A stretch of 64,000 nucleotides of DNA from Anticarsia gemmatalis (Eukaryota; Arthropoda; Insecta; Lepidoptera; Erebidae): the NCBI RefSeq assembly GCF_050436995.1, contig NC_134754.1, positions 5,945,001 through 6,009,000 of the forward strand, in the 5' to 3' direction. The position numbers and the translations under genes are program-made. The notes below the pieces were generated by a model that saw only the letters and a program-made list of their open reading frames with translations, was not told the DNA's origin and ran no database searches. How positions within the stretch are numbered: the first letter of the stretch is position 1; each line of letters starts with the position of its first letter. This document shows, one piece after another, positions 53,918 through 64,000 of this stretch.

Positions 53918-54745
53918 TTACAAGGTTTTTCTGAAGTGATTGTATAGAGGTCCTTCTTCAGCATACCCAGCGACTTCTTGAGGTACAATCGCACTTTCTT
54001 CGATACTGCCACATGGCCGACACATGCATTCCAGTGGTGCTTTGGTAGTAATCTGAAAATATTGAGTATTACGAATGAATGCTCACGATCGTAATTTTTT
54101 ACTAGAGAAATTTAAAAAAGACATTAGGTAGTAGTATTTCGATCCCAACGGGAATCACACGGGTTCGTTTTTTAATAATATTTTGCTTACCCTTCTCAAT
54201 TTCTTATCCTCGCTTTTAGCTTTCGGACAAAGGAGAACCACTGTAGCCTCCCGTTCTCCAGACTCCTGACAGCAATTGCACGTACGTTCCATTTGCCAGA
54301 TTTTGCTGCCAGATACCTGTAAACATTTTAAGAAATAAATCACCTTTCTTTTTACAGAATCTTACTTAGTACCCAATTTAATAACAAAAAAACTGATGAA
54401 TACCTGGACATAACTGCTACATTTTCCGATGCATGCAAATGAAGGTATAGCTTTAGGTATGCATCCGGGGTGTTTTAAGACGTGAATAACTGGTGTCATC
54501 TGGCATTCTTGACCTAAAGGACAGACAGCGTTACACTTTTTTATAATTTTATGGCCATTTGATTTGTTATAAATTACAAACATTAGAACTTTGGCTCTCC
54601 TATCTTGCTGATTGAGAACATATTGTCAAGACTACTTACCTGGGGACATAGGCACTTCCACCGATTGAGCCTTCACTGGTTTCTCTTGTATTTGGCAAGC
54701 AGACATAAACACGAAGCTCAAAATAACAACTTCAAAACGAGACAT
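53918..54745 (-). CDS. Burs: Bursicon alpha subunit (cystine-knot hormone)
   Basis: Four exons: 54745-54640, 54513-54404, 54316-54191 and 54052-53918. Joined they give 477 nt and 158 residues with clean GT-AG junctions. The start is the first ATG, opening a hydrophobic signal peptide (FEVVILSFVFMSAC). The mature part is a DAN/CAN-type cystine knot with closely spaced cysteines: GQECQMTPV, HPGCIPKAIPSFACIGKC, ERTCNCCQESGERE, LLCPKA, and LECMCRPCGSIEE. Secreted Burs pairs with Pburs. The heterodimer activates the LGR receptor rickets to trigger cuticle tanning and wing expansion after moulting. It lies downstream of pburs on the same strand. The length matches insect orthologues, and no defect is seen. 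Confidence 0.97.
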
Positions 54746-54831
54746 AATGATGAATTTCAATAGACTGATGGTAGTCGTTTGTATGGTTTGACGGATGGAA
54801 CTGTTCTGTGAAAATGACTGAGCTACTTTGG

Positions 54832-54839
54832 CTTATATA
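54832..54839 (-). promoter_or_regulatory. burs TATA box
   Basis: TATATAAG on the minus strand, about 87-94 nt before the burs ATG. A TCAGT initiator-like motif follows at about 54815-54820, slightly closer than the usual 30-nt spacing. Confidence 0.6.
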
Positions 54840-57428
54840 GGTCCTTTACGTGTGAAAAAAAAACTTATGTGATACATAACATGAAAGTCATTTTAACTCA
54901 AGAACAAGAGACCCAGCGGCGTTGACACGTTATAATCGATCAGTAAATGGCTTCGCTGTTGGAGTTGAGTATGCTATGACATAATATATGTAATTAACTA
55001 TTGTAGAGAAATACTTAGATTGCAAAGCAATTTAAAAAATACATTTGATATTGTACAATTTTGGCATCGGTTATGTGGGTTCCTCATTTGTTTATCCATG
55101 TTCTTTAAATATGGATGAATATCGGCAATTTCCCGGTGCGTTACGAAGTCGACGTAGTAGGTGTAAATGCATTAATCCTTCCTGATTCCTTTTCTACTAT
55201 TAAGCAAGGGTCTCCTCCCGAAATGAGGGGTTAAGCATTGCGCAGGTTCACCATGTCGACAAAGTACCGGTTGGATTCCGAAGTCGCAACCCTTTAAAAA
55301 CAGTTTTAAGGATCTCTCTAACATGCAGTGCCTATTTACGATGTTAATCGTTATAAAAACTACAAGTTCTTATTTTTCGTAAAACAGACAAACCTAACTT
55401 TCATAGTTATAGGTGATCTGCCTTGAGTTCCACCCCTCAAAATCAAGTGTGGAAAATCAACGCATAACAATATACCACCCAGCTATCAAAGCCTACTCCA
55501 AACTCATAAAAAAAATCCTCATTTACAACAGTACCTAATGTATCCTATCTTGGCTTACTGGTTGGCTGGTGTAATGACCAGGTGTCGAGTTTGGAGTGGC
55601 CAACGTCCAGAATAATGTCCATGACTCTGTCATTTTATGGACAAAACTTTTTAGCAATTTTTCGGAGTTTACAGAAAAATGATCGGTATGTTTTCCCATG
55701 ATCTAGTTATTAAGCACTTATTTCGTTTTTTTAACATAATATTATTTTTGTACTACATCTTTGCTGCTAGTGATTTATCGATCGATAACTCAGCGATTCT
55801 TCTTATACAGCTTACAATTGTTATCTTCGAAAAGGCTATACCTACTTACGTAGGTCCATAATATTTTATTTCTTTATTTAAAGAACCCACTTACATTTTA
55901 CATTCGTGGTACTGGGTGATCGTAAAATGCGTTTAACGTTTTAGAAATGGTCACAGGTCGTTAAGGATAGTTACGTAGGCCGGGACATCACAGACCAAAA
56001 GATCAGCAATAGAAGACTTTTAAGAAATCTCCAGCATGGATATTAAACTGTAAAGCTTTAAGTCAGTCATACTCCTTCAATCATTACATTATTTTTTTAA
56101 ATTATTATATGCCTAATCTAATAGGTAAGTACCTACGTGTTTCGTTATTTTAAACAATGTTTACTCCAAACCCACAGTTGGCCAGTCCTAGTCCCTCCCC
56201 CACTACAAAAGGAAAGATAAACCTTAACCTAACTGGGTTAGTCATTAATCTTCTTCTGCTGAGCTATTATTATTGCTTATCGACCTGAACATTTCTTTCT
56301 CCTTAGTAAGAAACGTATTTACTCCGTTAAACGTTGTGAGTTTTTCTATTTAAGTCATCAGTCATGTCAGTCGTCAGTCATATCATAGAGCCCTTCGCTT
56401 TTATTTGTCTTGAGGAACCATCATCGTAGCAACAAGACTTTGTGGGCTTACTTACTTTCTTCAAATGAATGAAATAATCATTAGTTCAACTGCTTCAACG
56501 TTCTATCGAGAATAAGATAAGTCATAGTAATTGTATATGTCAAAACACTTTCGGCTTCCGATTTTCCGGGGTAAAAAGTATCCTTCGTGTTAATCCAGGT
56601 TATAATCTATCAGCGTACCAAAATCAGTAGAGTATTTTTTTCGAGAAAGAGTAACAAACACACATTCATCACAAACTTTCGCATTCACCTACAAAAATGT
56701 TCAACTGACTATCATTATGCTGATGCTGTCCAATCCGAACTTTATGATAAGGGGCAGTTTGAAGACTAGTAGGTATTCTAGCACGTATTCTAGTGATAGC
56801 AAACGGATAAAAATGCCTATTAGTATTTCACTTGCTACGTTACTATGTATTATGTATACTAACCAACACCCAACTATCTCCTTATTCAGAAATGGTGTGG
56901 CCATAATAAATGTTCTAAAATAATAATATGAAACTTGCGTGTGGTAGATAAATATGATTTTTTACTTCTATAGATTATCTTTGATAAATATACCTACCTA
57001 AATATTTATCAATATTGATGTTAGACAAAGTTATATTTGCGGTGTGACTATAAATGACAGATTAAATGAGATCGTTGTGGGTTGAAAGAAGAAAGAAGCC
57101 TACCCCTATGAGACAAAGGGTGTTATGTTAAATTGTGTATGTATGTATGAATATATGTAGTTATAGGCAGGTTTGCAGGAAATTAATAAAATATTATTTC
57201 AACTTTATAAAATTTATATATTTTCAACAACGTTTATATATTCTAATTTATTACAATATTATATGCTCACTACATTTTATAGTAATACTTTATTTAGCTA
57301 GTACCGAAACCTTATATTATAAACCCTTGACCAATAAAATTAAACACACAAATAAATTATACAATCAACAAACGTTCTTCATGATGCCATTTTTTTCTTA
57401 AACATTTATCACATAAAATGGTAAAAAT
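54840..57428. other. Spacer between pburs and burs
   Basis: About 2.6 kb without a recognisable gene. It presumably holds burs upstream control elements and the pburs 3' UTR. A SINE-like fragment is at 55195-55300. Short AT-rich frames (for example 56587-56769 and 57135-57401) look like chance. Confidence 0.5.
55195..55300 (+). repeat. Lepidopteran SINE-like fragment
   Basis: AAGCAAGGGTCTCCTCCCGA followed by AATGAGGGGTTAAG, related to the fragment at 52190-52265. Ends not defined. Confidence 0.45.
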
Positions 57429-58143
57429 CTAGCGGCTGAAATCTCCGCACTTATAGCATTTGCAGTCATCGGGTTCACGAAGGCGAACTTCCATGATAGC
57501 ACCATCTTCGTCTTCAAGCCTCACACCATCAGGATCATAGCAATGGGTCAGCGTAACTAAACGCTCACGCAAAAAATTTTCGCGGCAGCAGAAACATTCC
57601 TGGAAAAATATATATCGTAATTTCAGCAAATTAATATTAATATACCTATTTGCTTTTGCTTCTATTCAACAACTGTAGTTATGTAAAGATTTCATAAAAA
57701 ATATCTCTATTACAAATATGATATAATAATATGTATAATGTTCCTATCTCAAATGCAGAAAGTAGAATTTGGTACCTTTGAAAATCCTGTGGGTGCCGAA
57801 ATCGATGGTCGCACTTGACTACTGCACATTCCCTCACATTTATTGACACTAACTTCTCCGCTGCAAGATCTTACTAGTCTACCCATGTCGTCATATTCCT
57901 CTGCAATAAATAAATTATAATTATATACTTATTGTGGCATGTGTAAGTAAAAGTGCAATTCAAACGTAGTAAACATAACGATAATGAATCTACCACTAAA
58001 GATATTCGTTATATGTTACCTTTTGTAACATGTATTTCAGTTGGCACAGTCTCACATGTTTCTTCTGCAGCACAGAAGTAAATACATACTACAAGTAATT
58101 CAATAATATAAATAGTAAATATTTTAGAAGTTGAGAATGACAT
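57429..58143 (-). CDS. Pburs: Partner of bursicon (bursicon beta subunit)
   Basis: Three exons: 58143-58020, 57900-57776 and 57599-57429. Joined they give 420 nt and 139 residues, in frame. The first ATG opens a signal peptide (IFTIYIIELLVVCIYFCAA). The cystine knot follows: EETCETVPTEIHV, LVRSCSGEVSVNKCEGMC, KECFCCRENFLRER, THCYDPDG, and DDCKCYKCGDFSR at the extreme C-terminus. These are the hallmark blocks of insect Pburs. With Burs it forms the tanning hormone. Pburs homodimers are reported to act separately in immune signalling. The gene is transcribed in the same direction as burs and sits about 2.7 kb upstream of it; Ste24 is divergent on its other side. Confidence 0.96.
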
Positions 58144-58224
58144 AGTCAGTGATTTTTTTAGTACTGGATTAAATGTTTCGATCACAGCTGAAGCTGTTAT
58201 GTGTATTTTCCCAGCAAAATCCCC

Positions 58225-58232
58225 TTTTTATA
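58225..58232 (-). promoter_or_regulatory. pburs TATA box
   Basis: TATAAAAA on the minus strand about 82-90 nt before the pburs ATG. A CAGCTG E-box stands at 58185-58190, near the expected start of transcription. Confidence 0.65.
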
Positions 58233-58686
58233 TGTGTCCATTCTCATAATGGTTGGAGGAATGGGTTGTAAGTATTAAATTTGCCGGCAAGTTATCAGCG
58301 GGTCGCCGAAAGCTTAATTGAAATAACTTGTAATATACGTCAAATAATAACATCCAACATGCACGAGGCTATTGTTTTATATAAAAAATACAAATATGGC
58401 TAAGTCTGAGTCGCTGCAATTTAAAGGGCAGTTGATGGTTAAAAAGAAAGTAGGTACCTACTAACTTGTGTATAAATTTCTAAACGATTATTTTTTATCT
58501 GCAGAATCTGTAACAAGTGGACCAATCAGAACACTTGAAAAATTGACAGACCTGTTACAAAATGCACTCAATGTCAAAGTAATGTCATGTCAAATCGAGT
58601 GCGGTGTAAATGTCATTGAGTCGGCTTTGTGAATCTGAAAAATTAAATCAAATCCAATATAAGAAGATAATTATTACAGTTTCAAA
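58233..58686. other. Divergent promoter spacer, pburs and Ste24
   Basis: About 450 bp must serve both a hormone gene (minus strand, TATA-type) and a protease gene (plus strand, no clear TATA). No repeat is present. Confidence 0.55.
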
Positions 58687-60524
58687 ATGAAGTTCGACGA
58701 AGATGTGATCGTGTCCCTGATATTAATATTCTCATGGGTGGAATATTTATGGGAATTATATCTGTCTTTGCGGCAGGTAAAGTATCAATATGATTTTTTC
58801 ATCTACATCAACTTTCTAGTTGCTTTATCAAGACATTATGGTTCATAGAAGACGACTACATGCTATTTACCTGATTCTTATTCTTGTTCATCAAAGTCTA
58901 TCTGCCTTTTCGTTGTTCAAAATATGTATTTCAGGTCTGCTGACTATGAAACATTAAGTGTATATTTATCCACTCAGTAGTTAAATCTATTTGTACTGTA
59001 TTGGAAATGATTGTTACTGAAATAATTTACGCAGTGGCGGTCAGGATTACGCTTACAATAAGAAAATTCAGTGTGCTGAGAGTATAACAAAAAGTTGGGA
59101 AACTCCATTTTACAGTGTTCCTAAACACATTTTTGGTACATATGCAGTGACCGTAAATTGTTGTCACTTTTGAAATGTGGTAGAAATAGCAGTACTGCAA
59201 AAATCATTATGTTTTGTGTTTATGTGCCTAACTCTATACGTGTGTAAACTATGTATCTGTATTACTTCATTGACTTTGTTTACAGTTAAAAATATACAAA
59301 ACAAACAACACCATCCCAGATGACTTGAAGGAAATGTTAAATGAAGAATCATTTAAAAAGGCACGGCTCTACGGGATTGATAAAACACAATTTAAAATTG
59401 TGAAGGAGTTCTACAATATAGCATTAACTTCTGTCATTTTGTATAATCGTTGGATATATGTGGCCTGGTTCAAATCAGAAAATATAGGAGCAGCATTGAA
59501 TATCTCACCAGATAGAGAGATTATAATAAGTTGCTTATTCATGACTTTTGTGACATTCTTCAATTTTGTAATTATTATGCCATTTACAATTTACGGTACA
59601 TTTGTGTTGGAACAGAAACACGGGTTCAACAAACAGACCATTGGATTCTTTATTAAAGATCAGATAAAGTCCTTAGTGCTCAGTCTAGTTATCACTCTTC
59701 CTATTATTTCTATAGCTATTTACATTATTATGCTTGGAGGAAATATGTTTGTTGTTTGGTTATGGATGTTCACAACTGTGGCAACACTTATTCTGTTGAC
59801 ACTATACCCGACAGTCATTGCTCCACTATTTGATAAGTTTGTACCACTACCTGATGGCTCTCTAAGGAAAGGAATAGAAAACTTAGCATCGAAGTTACAT
59901 TTTCCCCTATCTCAGATTTATATTGTAGAGGGTTCTAAAAGGTCTGCCCACAGTAATGCTTACTTTAGTGGCTTATTTGGTGCAAAACGAATTGTCTTGT
60001 TTGACACCTTATTAGAAAAGTTTGATGAAGAGAAGAAAGTTACCACTGGATGCACAGAAAGTGAAATATTGGGTGTTCTCGCTCATGAACTTGGACACTG
60101 GAAATGTAGCCATATCTACAAATCTATTGCTTTAACTGAAGTGAATTTGCTTCTTCTGTTTACTGCATTTGGATTGCTGTTTAAGTATTCCATGTTGTAT
60201 ACTTCACTTGGATTCCCTGCTGGTCAGGAACCAATAATCATTGGTCTGATTGTTGTACTGCAGATGATACTGGCACCATATAATTCAATTTTATCCTACT
60301 TTGCCACAGCACTGTCTAGGAAATTTGAATTTGTAGCTGACAACTTTGCCCTTTCCTTGTCATATCCCAACGAATTAAGATCTGCCCTCATAAAACTAGG
60401 AAAAGACAATTTGGACTACCCAATTTATGACAAGTTGTATTCAGCTTGGTACCATTCCCACCCCACTTTATTACATAGAATCGAAAATATCAAAAACCAA
60501 ATGGCAAGTGAAAAACAAGATTAA
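58687..60524 (+). CDS. Ste24: CAAX prenyl protease 1 (Ste24, M48 metalloprotease)
   Basis: Two exons, 58687-58776 (30 codons) and 59286-60524, give 442 residues. The junction is phase 0 (CGGCAG then GTAAAG; acceptor TACAG). Ste24 is a multi-pass ER and nuclear-envelope zinc protease that removes the AAX tripeptide from farnesylated CAAX proteins and, in animals, processes lamin precursors. Several hydrophobic membrane segments are visible. The zinc site is HELGHW (residues 297-302, in GVLAHELGHWKC), with the third ligand in EFVADNFA (E378). The SKRSAHSNAYFSG stretch is also family-typical. The length is slightly below the 475 residues of the human protein. Almost the whole protein lies in one exon, unlike vertebrate genes. 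No break seen. Confidence 0.95.
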
Positions 60525-61255
60525 TTTCCAAATGTATTTTTAATGTACAATTTTGTAATGCATTTTTAACAGTACAAGTAAAATATATTTTATTATAATA
60601 TTGTTATTTGCAATTAGTGGATATTCTAGTCCATTCTCATGTTTTTGTTGCTGCACATGTGTTAGATCGAGGAACTTAGTTGTTATAATACTTTTTAAAT
60701 GGACTGAAATCCATTAATCTTATTTTATATACATATTATATATATTTTAGTGAACTTTTGCACCTATATTTCAAGGCCAGTACTAGCAATAGTGGATTAT
60801 AATGTAAGTTAAAACAAGCTCACATTGTAATCTAATGTTACTAGACAGGTCTATAAAATATTCCAAATGTTAGAAAACTTACCAGGTTAATAAGCATTTA
60901 TATTATACCTAAATGACATTTGTCATACAGAAATAGCTACTATTATAGTATTGTATGTCTATAAGAATATCTACATAGTAATATAATTAGGTATGTCTGT
61001 CGAAAGTAGTTCTTTTATAATAAATATTTTTACATCGTGATTGTATCTTATTTCAGTATGTAAGTGTTGTCTCGATTATATCACATTTACTTTCTTCACC
61101 TTTAACCTGAGGTTATCAGTAGAAAGGGAGTAATCATTCTGTATAATGATCACATCAAATTACTCACCTACATAAACGTGATGTTATTAGGTCATCTAAT
61201 ACAAATATGTGAGATGGTAACTATTTAATGTTTAAAGTTAAATGGTACTTGAATC
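60525..61255. other. Convergent spacer, Ste24 and transporter 3' ends
   Basis: AT-rich sequence holding both 3' UTRs. No gene or repeat recognised. Confidence 0.5.
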
Positions 61256-64000
61256 TTATATGTGTTCCGCCTCCTCTAAAGTCTCGGGCAATGGGACGTC
61301 TTTGGTTTCAGGTAACGGTAATACTAATAAAATTTGACAAAGGGATATGATAGCCACGATGATCAGGGGCAAATCCACCATTACCGACTCCAAGGTGACG
61401 ACAGCCGGCGCGATCATGGAAGCGATGCGAGCAAACGTGGTCACACCACTGACGCCAACGTTTCTGCCTAGTGTTGGAAACAGTTCTCCCGTGAATAAGT
61501 ATAGCGCTGGTATAGTGCCCTGCAACATAACATAAGTAAGTAATTGTAGTAGCAGCTATGAGTTATGGCTCTGAACTTTGTACCTAGGTAATTACAAAAG
61601 TGTATCTACATTATCAATGTTATCGATCTTGTCGTGTAACTTCACCTACATTAAACCATACCTGAGTTTGCCGTAGTAGTTGTAGTATTTTAAGACGTCC
61701 TAAGACTTAGTCTAAACTTAGGGTCTTTATTAACAATGGCGAATTATTTTTTTAATGCATCATGCATGACGTTCACATTATACCTACATTACACGGCGTG
61801 GGAATCGAACCAACGGCAACGACTAGAAGTGTGTGAAGTCGTCGAATGTCGATGTATATCCGAACCATGGTCGTATTGCTATATTTCATTATTATGCTAA
61901 GATTAAGTATATTATAATATACATATGTATATTATTCCCCAGACTGTATACAGACATCAATGTGTCTCGTCTGACCTATAACACGCTGCGAACAACATTT
62001 TCCTGTTTCTTTGATTTGCGTATGAACACGATTTTGGTTCTTATTTGGACTAAGTACATAAAGACTTGCCAGATTTCTCATACAATATGGCGACTAGTTC
62101 TAATAGGAAGGTACCATTTGTGGAATTGCCCTGAATTTGAGGATTTGAAACGTTCTATAAAGCGATAACCAATCTAAAACTCTCTCTCAGACAAATAGAG
62201 CTAAGTAAAAAAAGTAAGGGAAAGGTTTTAGGTATCAGGTGTATTATTTTTGTACTCAATAGAGAGTAAATTATTTATCAAGAATCTGCAATTCGATTTC
62301 GCGCTTCAGCGACTTACCGCCATTCCTCCAAAACCTATTCCAGCGAACAATAGTCTCAGCCAGTCGCTTTCAGGGTCCCTGGGTATCAATAGTATGAGTA
62401 TAAAGCAAGAGCTTGTGATCAATTGATATATTCCTACAGCAGTTTTTCTTCCAACTCTAGCAAGAACAAATACACATGTTAAACCACCAAGTGCTGAAAT
62501 TACTCCAGTCATACCAACAGACACGAAAACATTTCCTCCGATTGAACCCAAATATTGGGCAAACGTGTAGAATGATAGACCCGTGCAGAACCTGTAAAAG
62601 AACATTCAGGTATCAAATAACATGTAAGAAGGTAGGGACAGGGCCACAGTAGGCTCTCTACTACGTTGTCAGACTATACTAACGAAATTATAAAAATGGT
62701 TACCAGTTAATGGCTAGCAAAATGGTTTTCGTTCTCAAATTTTTGGATTTAATAAATGCTATAAATCCAGGAGGTTTTTTACTATGACCGATTAGGTAAT
62801 TATTTTTCAGTATTCGTATGTATCTCCGACTAATTGGTCTACCGTTCATTATAGCTGCTTCTTGAAGTATTTCTGTAATTATTGTTATTCGGGTGACTAT
62901 AACTTTAAAAAAGGCCTTTTAGTTTAATCAAAACATGCCTACGAAGTGACATGATTATAAATGGTAGGTAGATACAGTGGCGTAACTATATCGCTCGAGG
63001 CCCGTGGCAAATTCATCGAAATCCGTCGGCCTCCTCCCCCCAATATAAGAAAGTTGAAATGTATGATAATTAAAAAATTGGGAGTTGGGATTCTCCTATG
63101 ATCGGGGGCCCCTTCCGGCTGGGGGCCCGTGGCATTTTGCCGACTTGCCACCCTGTAGTTACGCCACTGGGTAGATATACATATGTACCTAAGGCTTTCT
63201 CAGTCTGCCCAGTTGCAATAAGCCACTTAGGCGACTCTGGTATCCAAAACCAATAAAAGATGTACAAAGAAGAAAGCATAGACAGAGCGATTCCAAGCTT
63301 TCTCCAGTCTCTTAGCCAATAGGCAAGTCCAGCCATTATAGCATTGCCAAGACCGAAAGGAAGTTGATATAACACTGGAATTATTGTTCGCCACTTGCCA
63401 CTCACGACCTAAAACATTAACCAGTGCTTAGTTTAAATATTAAGTGGCGTCTTACAAACAACAACAAAAAACAACTGAGTATTTGTATGTGTGATTTTTT
63501 TTCCTAAGACGAAGTCGACCCCGAGCGCATTGGAAGTTCAGTCTATTAACCGCTGCGCCACTGACTTCGACATTTATTAAATAGATTACGTTAAATTAAT
63601 AACAATTACCTCCATACAGAGCACAAAAGAAACCACACTGATTCCACCATTAGCCAATGCTAGAATAAACCAATCAGTTAAAAACACCCAAAACCACGGT
63701 ATTACGCTAGCGAGTAAGCTAGTAACACCCTGCATAAATAGCGCACACATTAGCGGTATCCGTCGTCCATATTTATCTGCTAGAACTCCGAAGATTACTC
63801 CTCCAACCAGTATGCCCCACATCATTACGCATTGGCAGAGCTAAAATATTTGTAATTGTTTATAAGACATGCTCAACATTTTTTTACAAACAGATTGTGT
63901 AAGTATTTATACATACGTGAGTACGCCAGCGCTTGGAGCAAACTAAATCCCATTCCGAAGTTATGGTACGCTTGAACATGCTAGTATCGTAAACAAATTT
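61256..64000 (-). CDS. SLC22-type organic cation/carnitine transporter (MFS), 5' end off window
   Basis: Six exons are visible: at least 64000-63917, then 63840-63610, 63408-63189, 62872-62704, 62591-62318 and 61519-61256. All are in frame, for about 413 residues. The protein is a plasma-membrane major-facilitator carrier of organic ions. Family marks in order: an extracellular-loop end TSEWDLVCSKRWRT; the loop 2-3 signature DKYGRR; PESPKWLIATGQ after the sixth helix; WFCTGLSFY at the seventh; LARVGRK; GELFPTLGRNVG; and the C-terminal PLPETKDVPLPETLEEAE typical of SLC22. The N-terminal methionine, first helix and most of the large extracellular loop lie beyond the window. The exact substrate cannot be predicted. 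A hAT MITE sits in the intron after the third visible exon's upstream side region (62975-63169, between exons 63189-63408 and 62704-62872). Confidence 0.93.
61795..61860 (-). repeat. tRNA-like SINE fragment
   Basis: On the minus strand GTTGGTTCGATTCCCACGCC is a box B with acceptor-side text. There is no complete tRNA fold. It lies in the last intron of the transporter gene. Confidence 0.5.
62967..62974. other. 8-bp target-site duplication of hAT MITE, left
   Basis: GGTAGATA, repeated exactly at 63170-63177 on the other side of the element. Confidence 0.85.
62975..63169. mobile_element. hAT-type MITE, 195 bp
   Basis: Inverted ends CAGTGGCGTAACTA and TAGTTACGCCACTG are perfect over 14 bp and are flanked by a perfect 8-bp duplication, the mark of hAT integration. 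The interior is GC-rich with runs of G and C and has no coding capacity. It sits in a transporter intron, about 19 bp from the donor end of exon 63189-63408. Confidence 0.9.
63500..63572 (-). repeat. tRNA-like SINE fragment
   Basis: Minus strand GTGGCGCAGCGGTTAATAG resembles a box A region and GCTCGGGGTCGACTTCG a degraded box B. It lies in a transporter intron. It is not a tRNA gene. Confidence 0.5.

Noticed and set aside
61795..61830. Possible tRNA gene (GGTTCGATTCC box)
   Set aside because: Only the box B side is present; no cloverleaf or anticodon arm. Better explained as a SINE remnant.
61833..62168. 111-residue open frame, plus strand
   Set aside because: Lies in a transporter intron on the opposite strand, AT-rich composition, no recognisable content.

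Overview
The window looks like nuclear DNA of a moth or butterfly (Lepidoptera). The spliced genes have insect architecture, and the two bursicon subunits and the LSD1 and CAAX-protease orthologues read as insect proteins. Noncoding DNA is AT-rich and carries repeats typical of Lepidoptera: Helitrons ending in CTAG, tRNA-like SINE pieces with a GGTTCGAT box, and a SINE family resembling 5S rRNA.

Right part (48153-64000) is gene-dense. On the minus strand, in order of transcription, lie an SLC22-type membrane transporter (61256 to beyond the right edge), pburs (58143-57429), burs (54745-53918) and the histone demethylase LSD1/Su(var)3-3 (starting at 53350). On the plus strand, divergent from pburs, lies the CAAX prenyl protease Ste24 (58687-60524). 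I reconstructed exons by hand; every junction keeps frame and uses GT-AG sites. burs and pburs encode the two partners of the heterodimeric moulting and tanning hormone. They sit in tandem about 2.7 kb apart, and each has a TATA box about 85-90 bases before its start codon.

Left part (1-48152) holds no recognisable host protein gene. LSD1 exon 10 ends at 48153 with a good splice donor, and no exon for the remaining amine-oxidase domain (about 290 residues by comparison with human LSD1) is recognisable further left. The simplest reading is one intron of at least 48 kb.

This desert contains a decayed Tc1-like transposon (2873-4428, TA duplication and terminal repeats intact), an apparently intact autonomous Helitron (11432-16759) coding for a two-intron, 1437-residue Rep/helicase, two short non-autonomous Helitrons (10326-10575, 20325-20532), and scattered CpG-rich pockets that could be enhancers or promoters of noncoding transcripts. 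Smaller repeats lie in the gene-dense part: a fold-back element with a SINE nested inside it in LSD1 intron 8, and a hAT MITE with a perfect 8-bp duplication in the transporter gene.

No rRNA gene, functional tRNA gene, CRISPR array or known microRNA was recognised. The items that most deserve a check are the intact Helitron, the giant LSD1 intron with its CpG-rich islands, and the bursicon gene pair.
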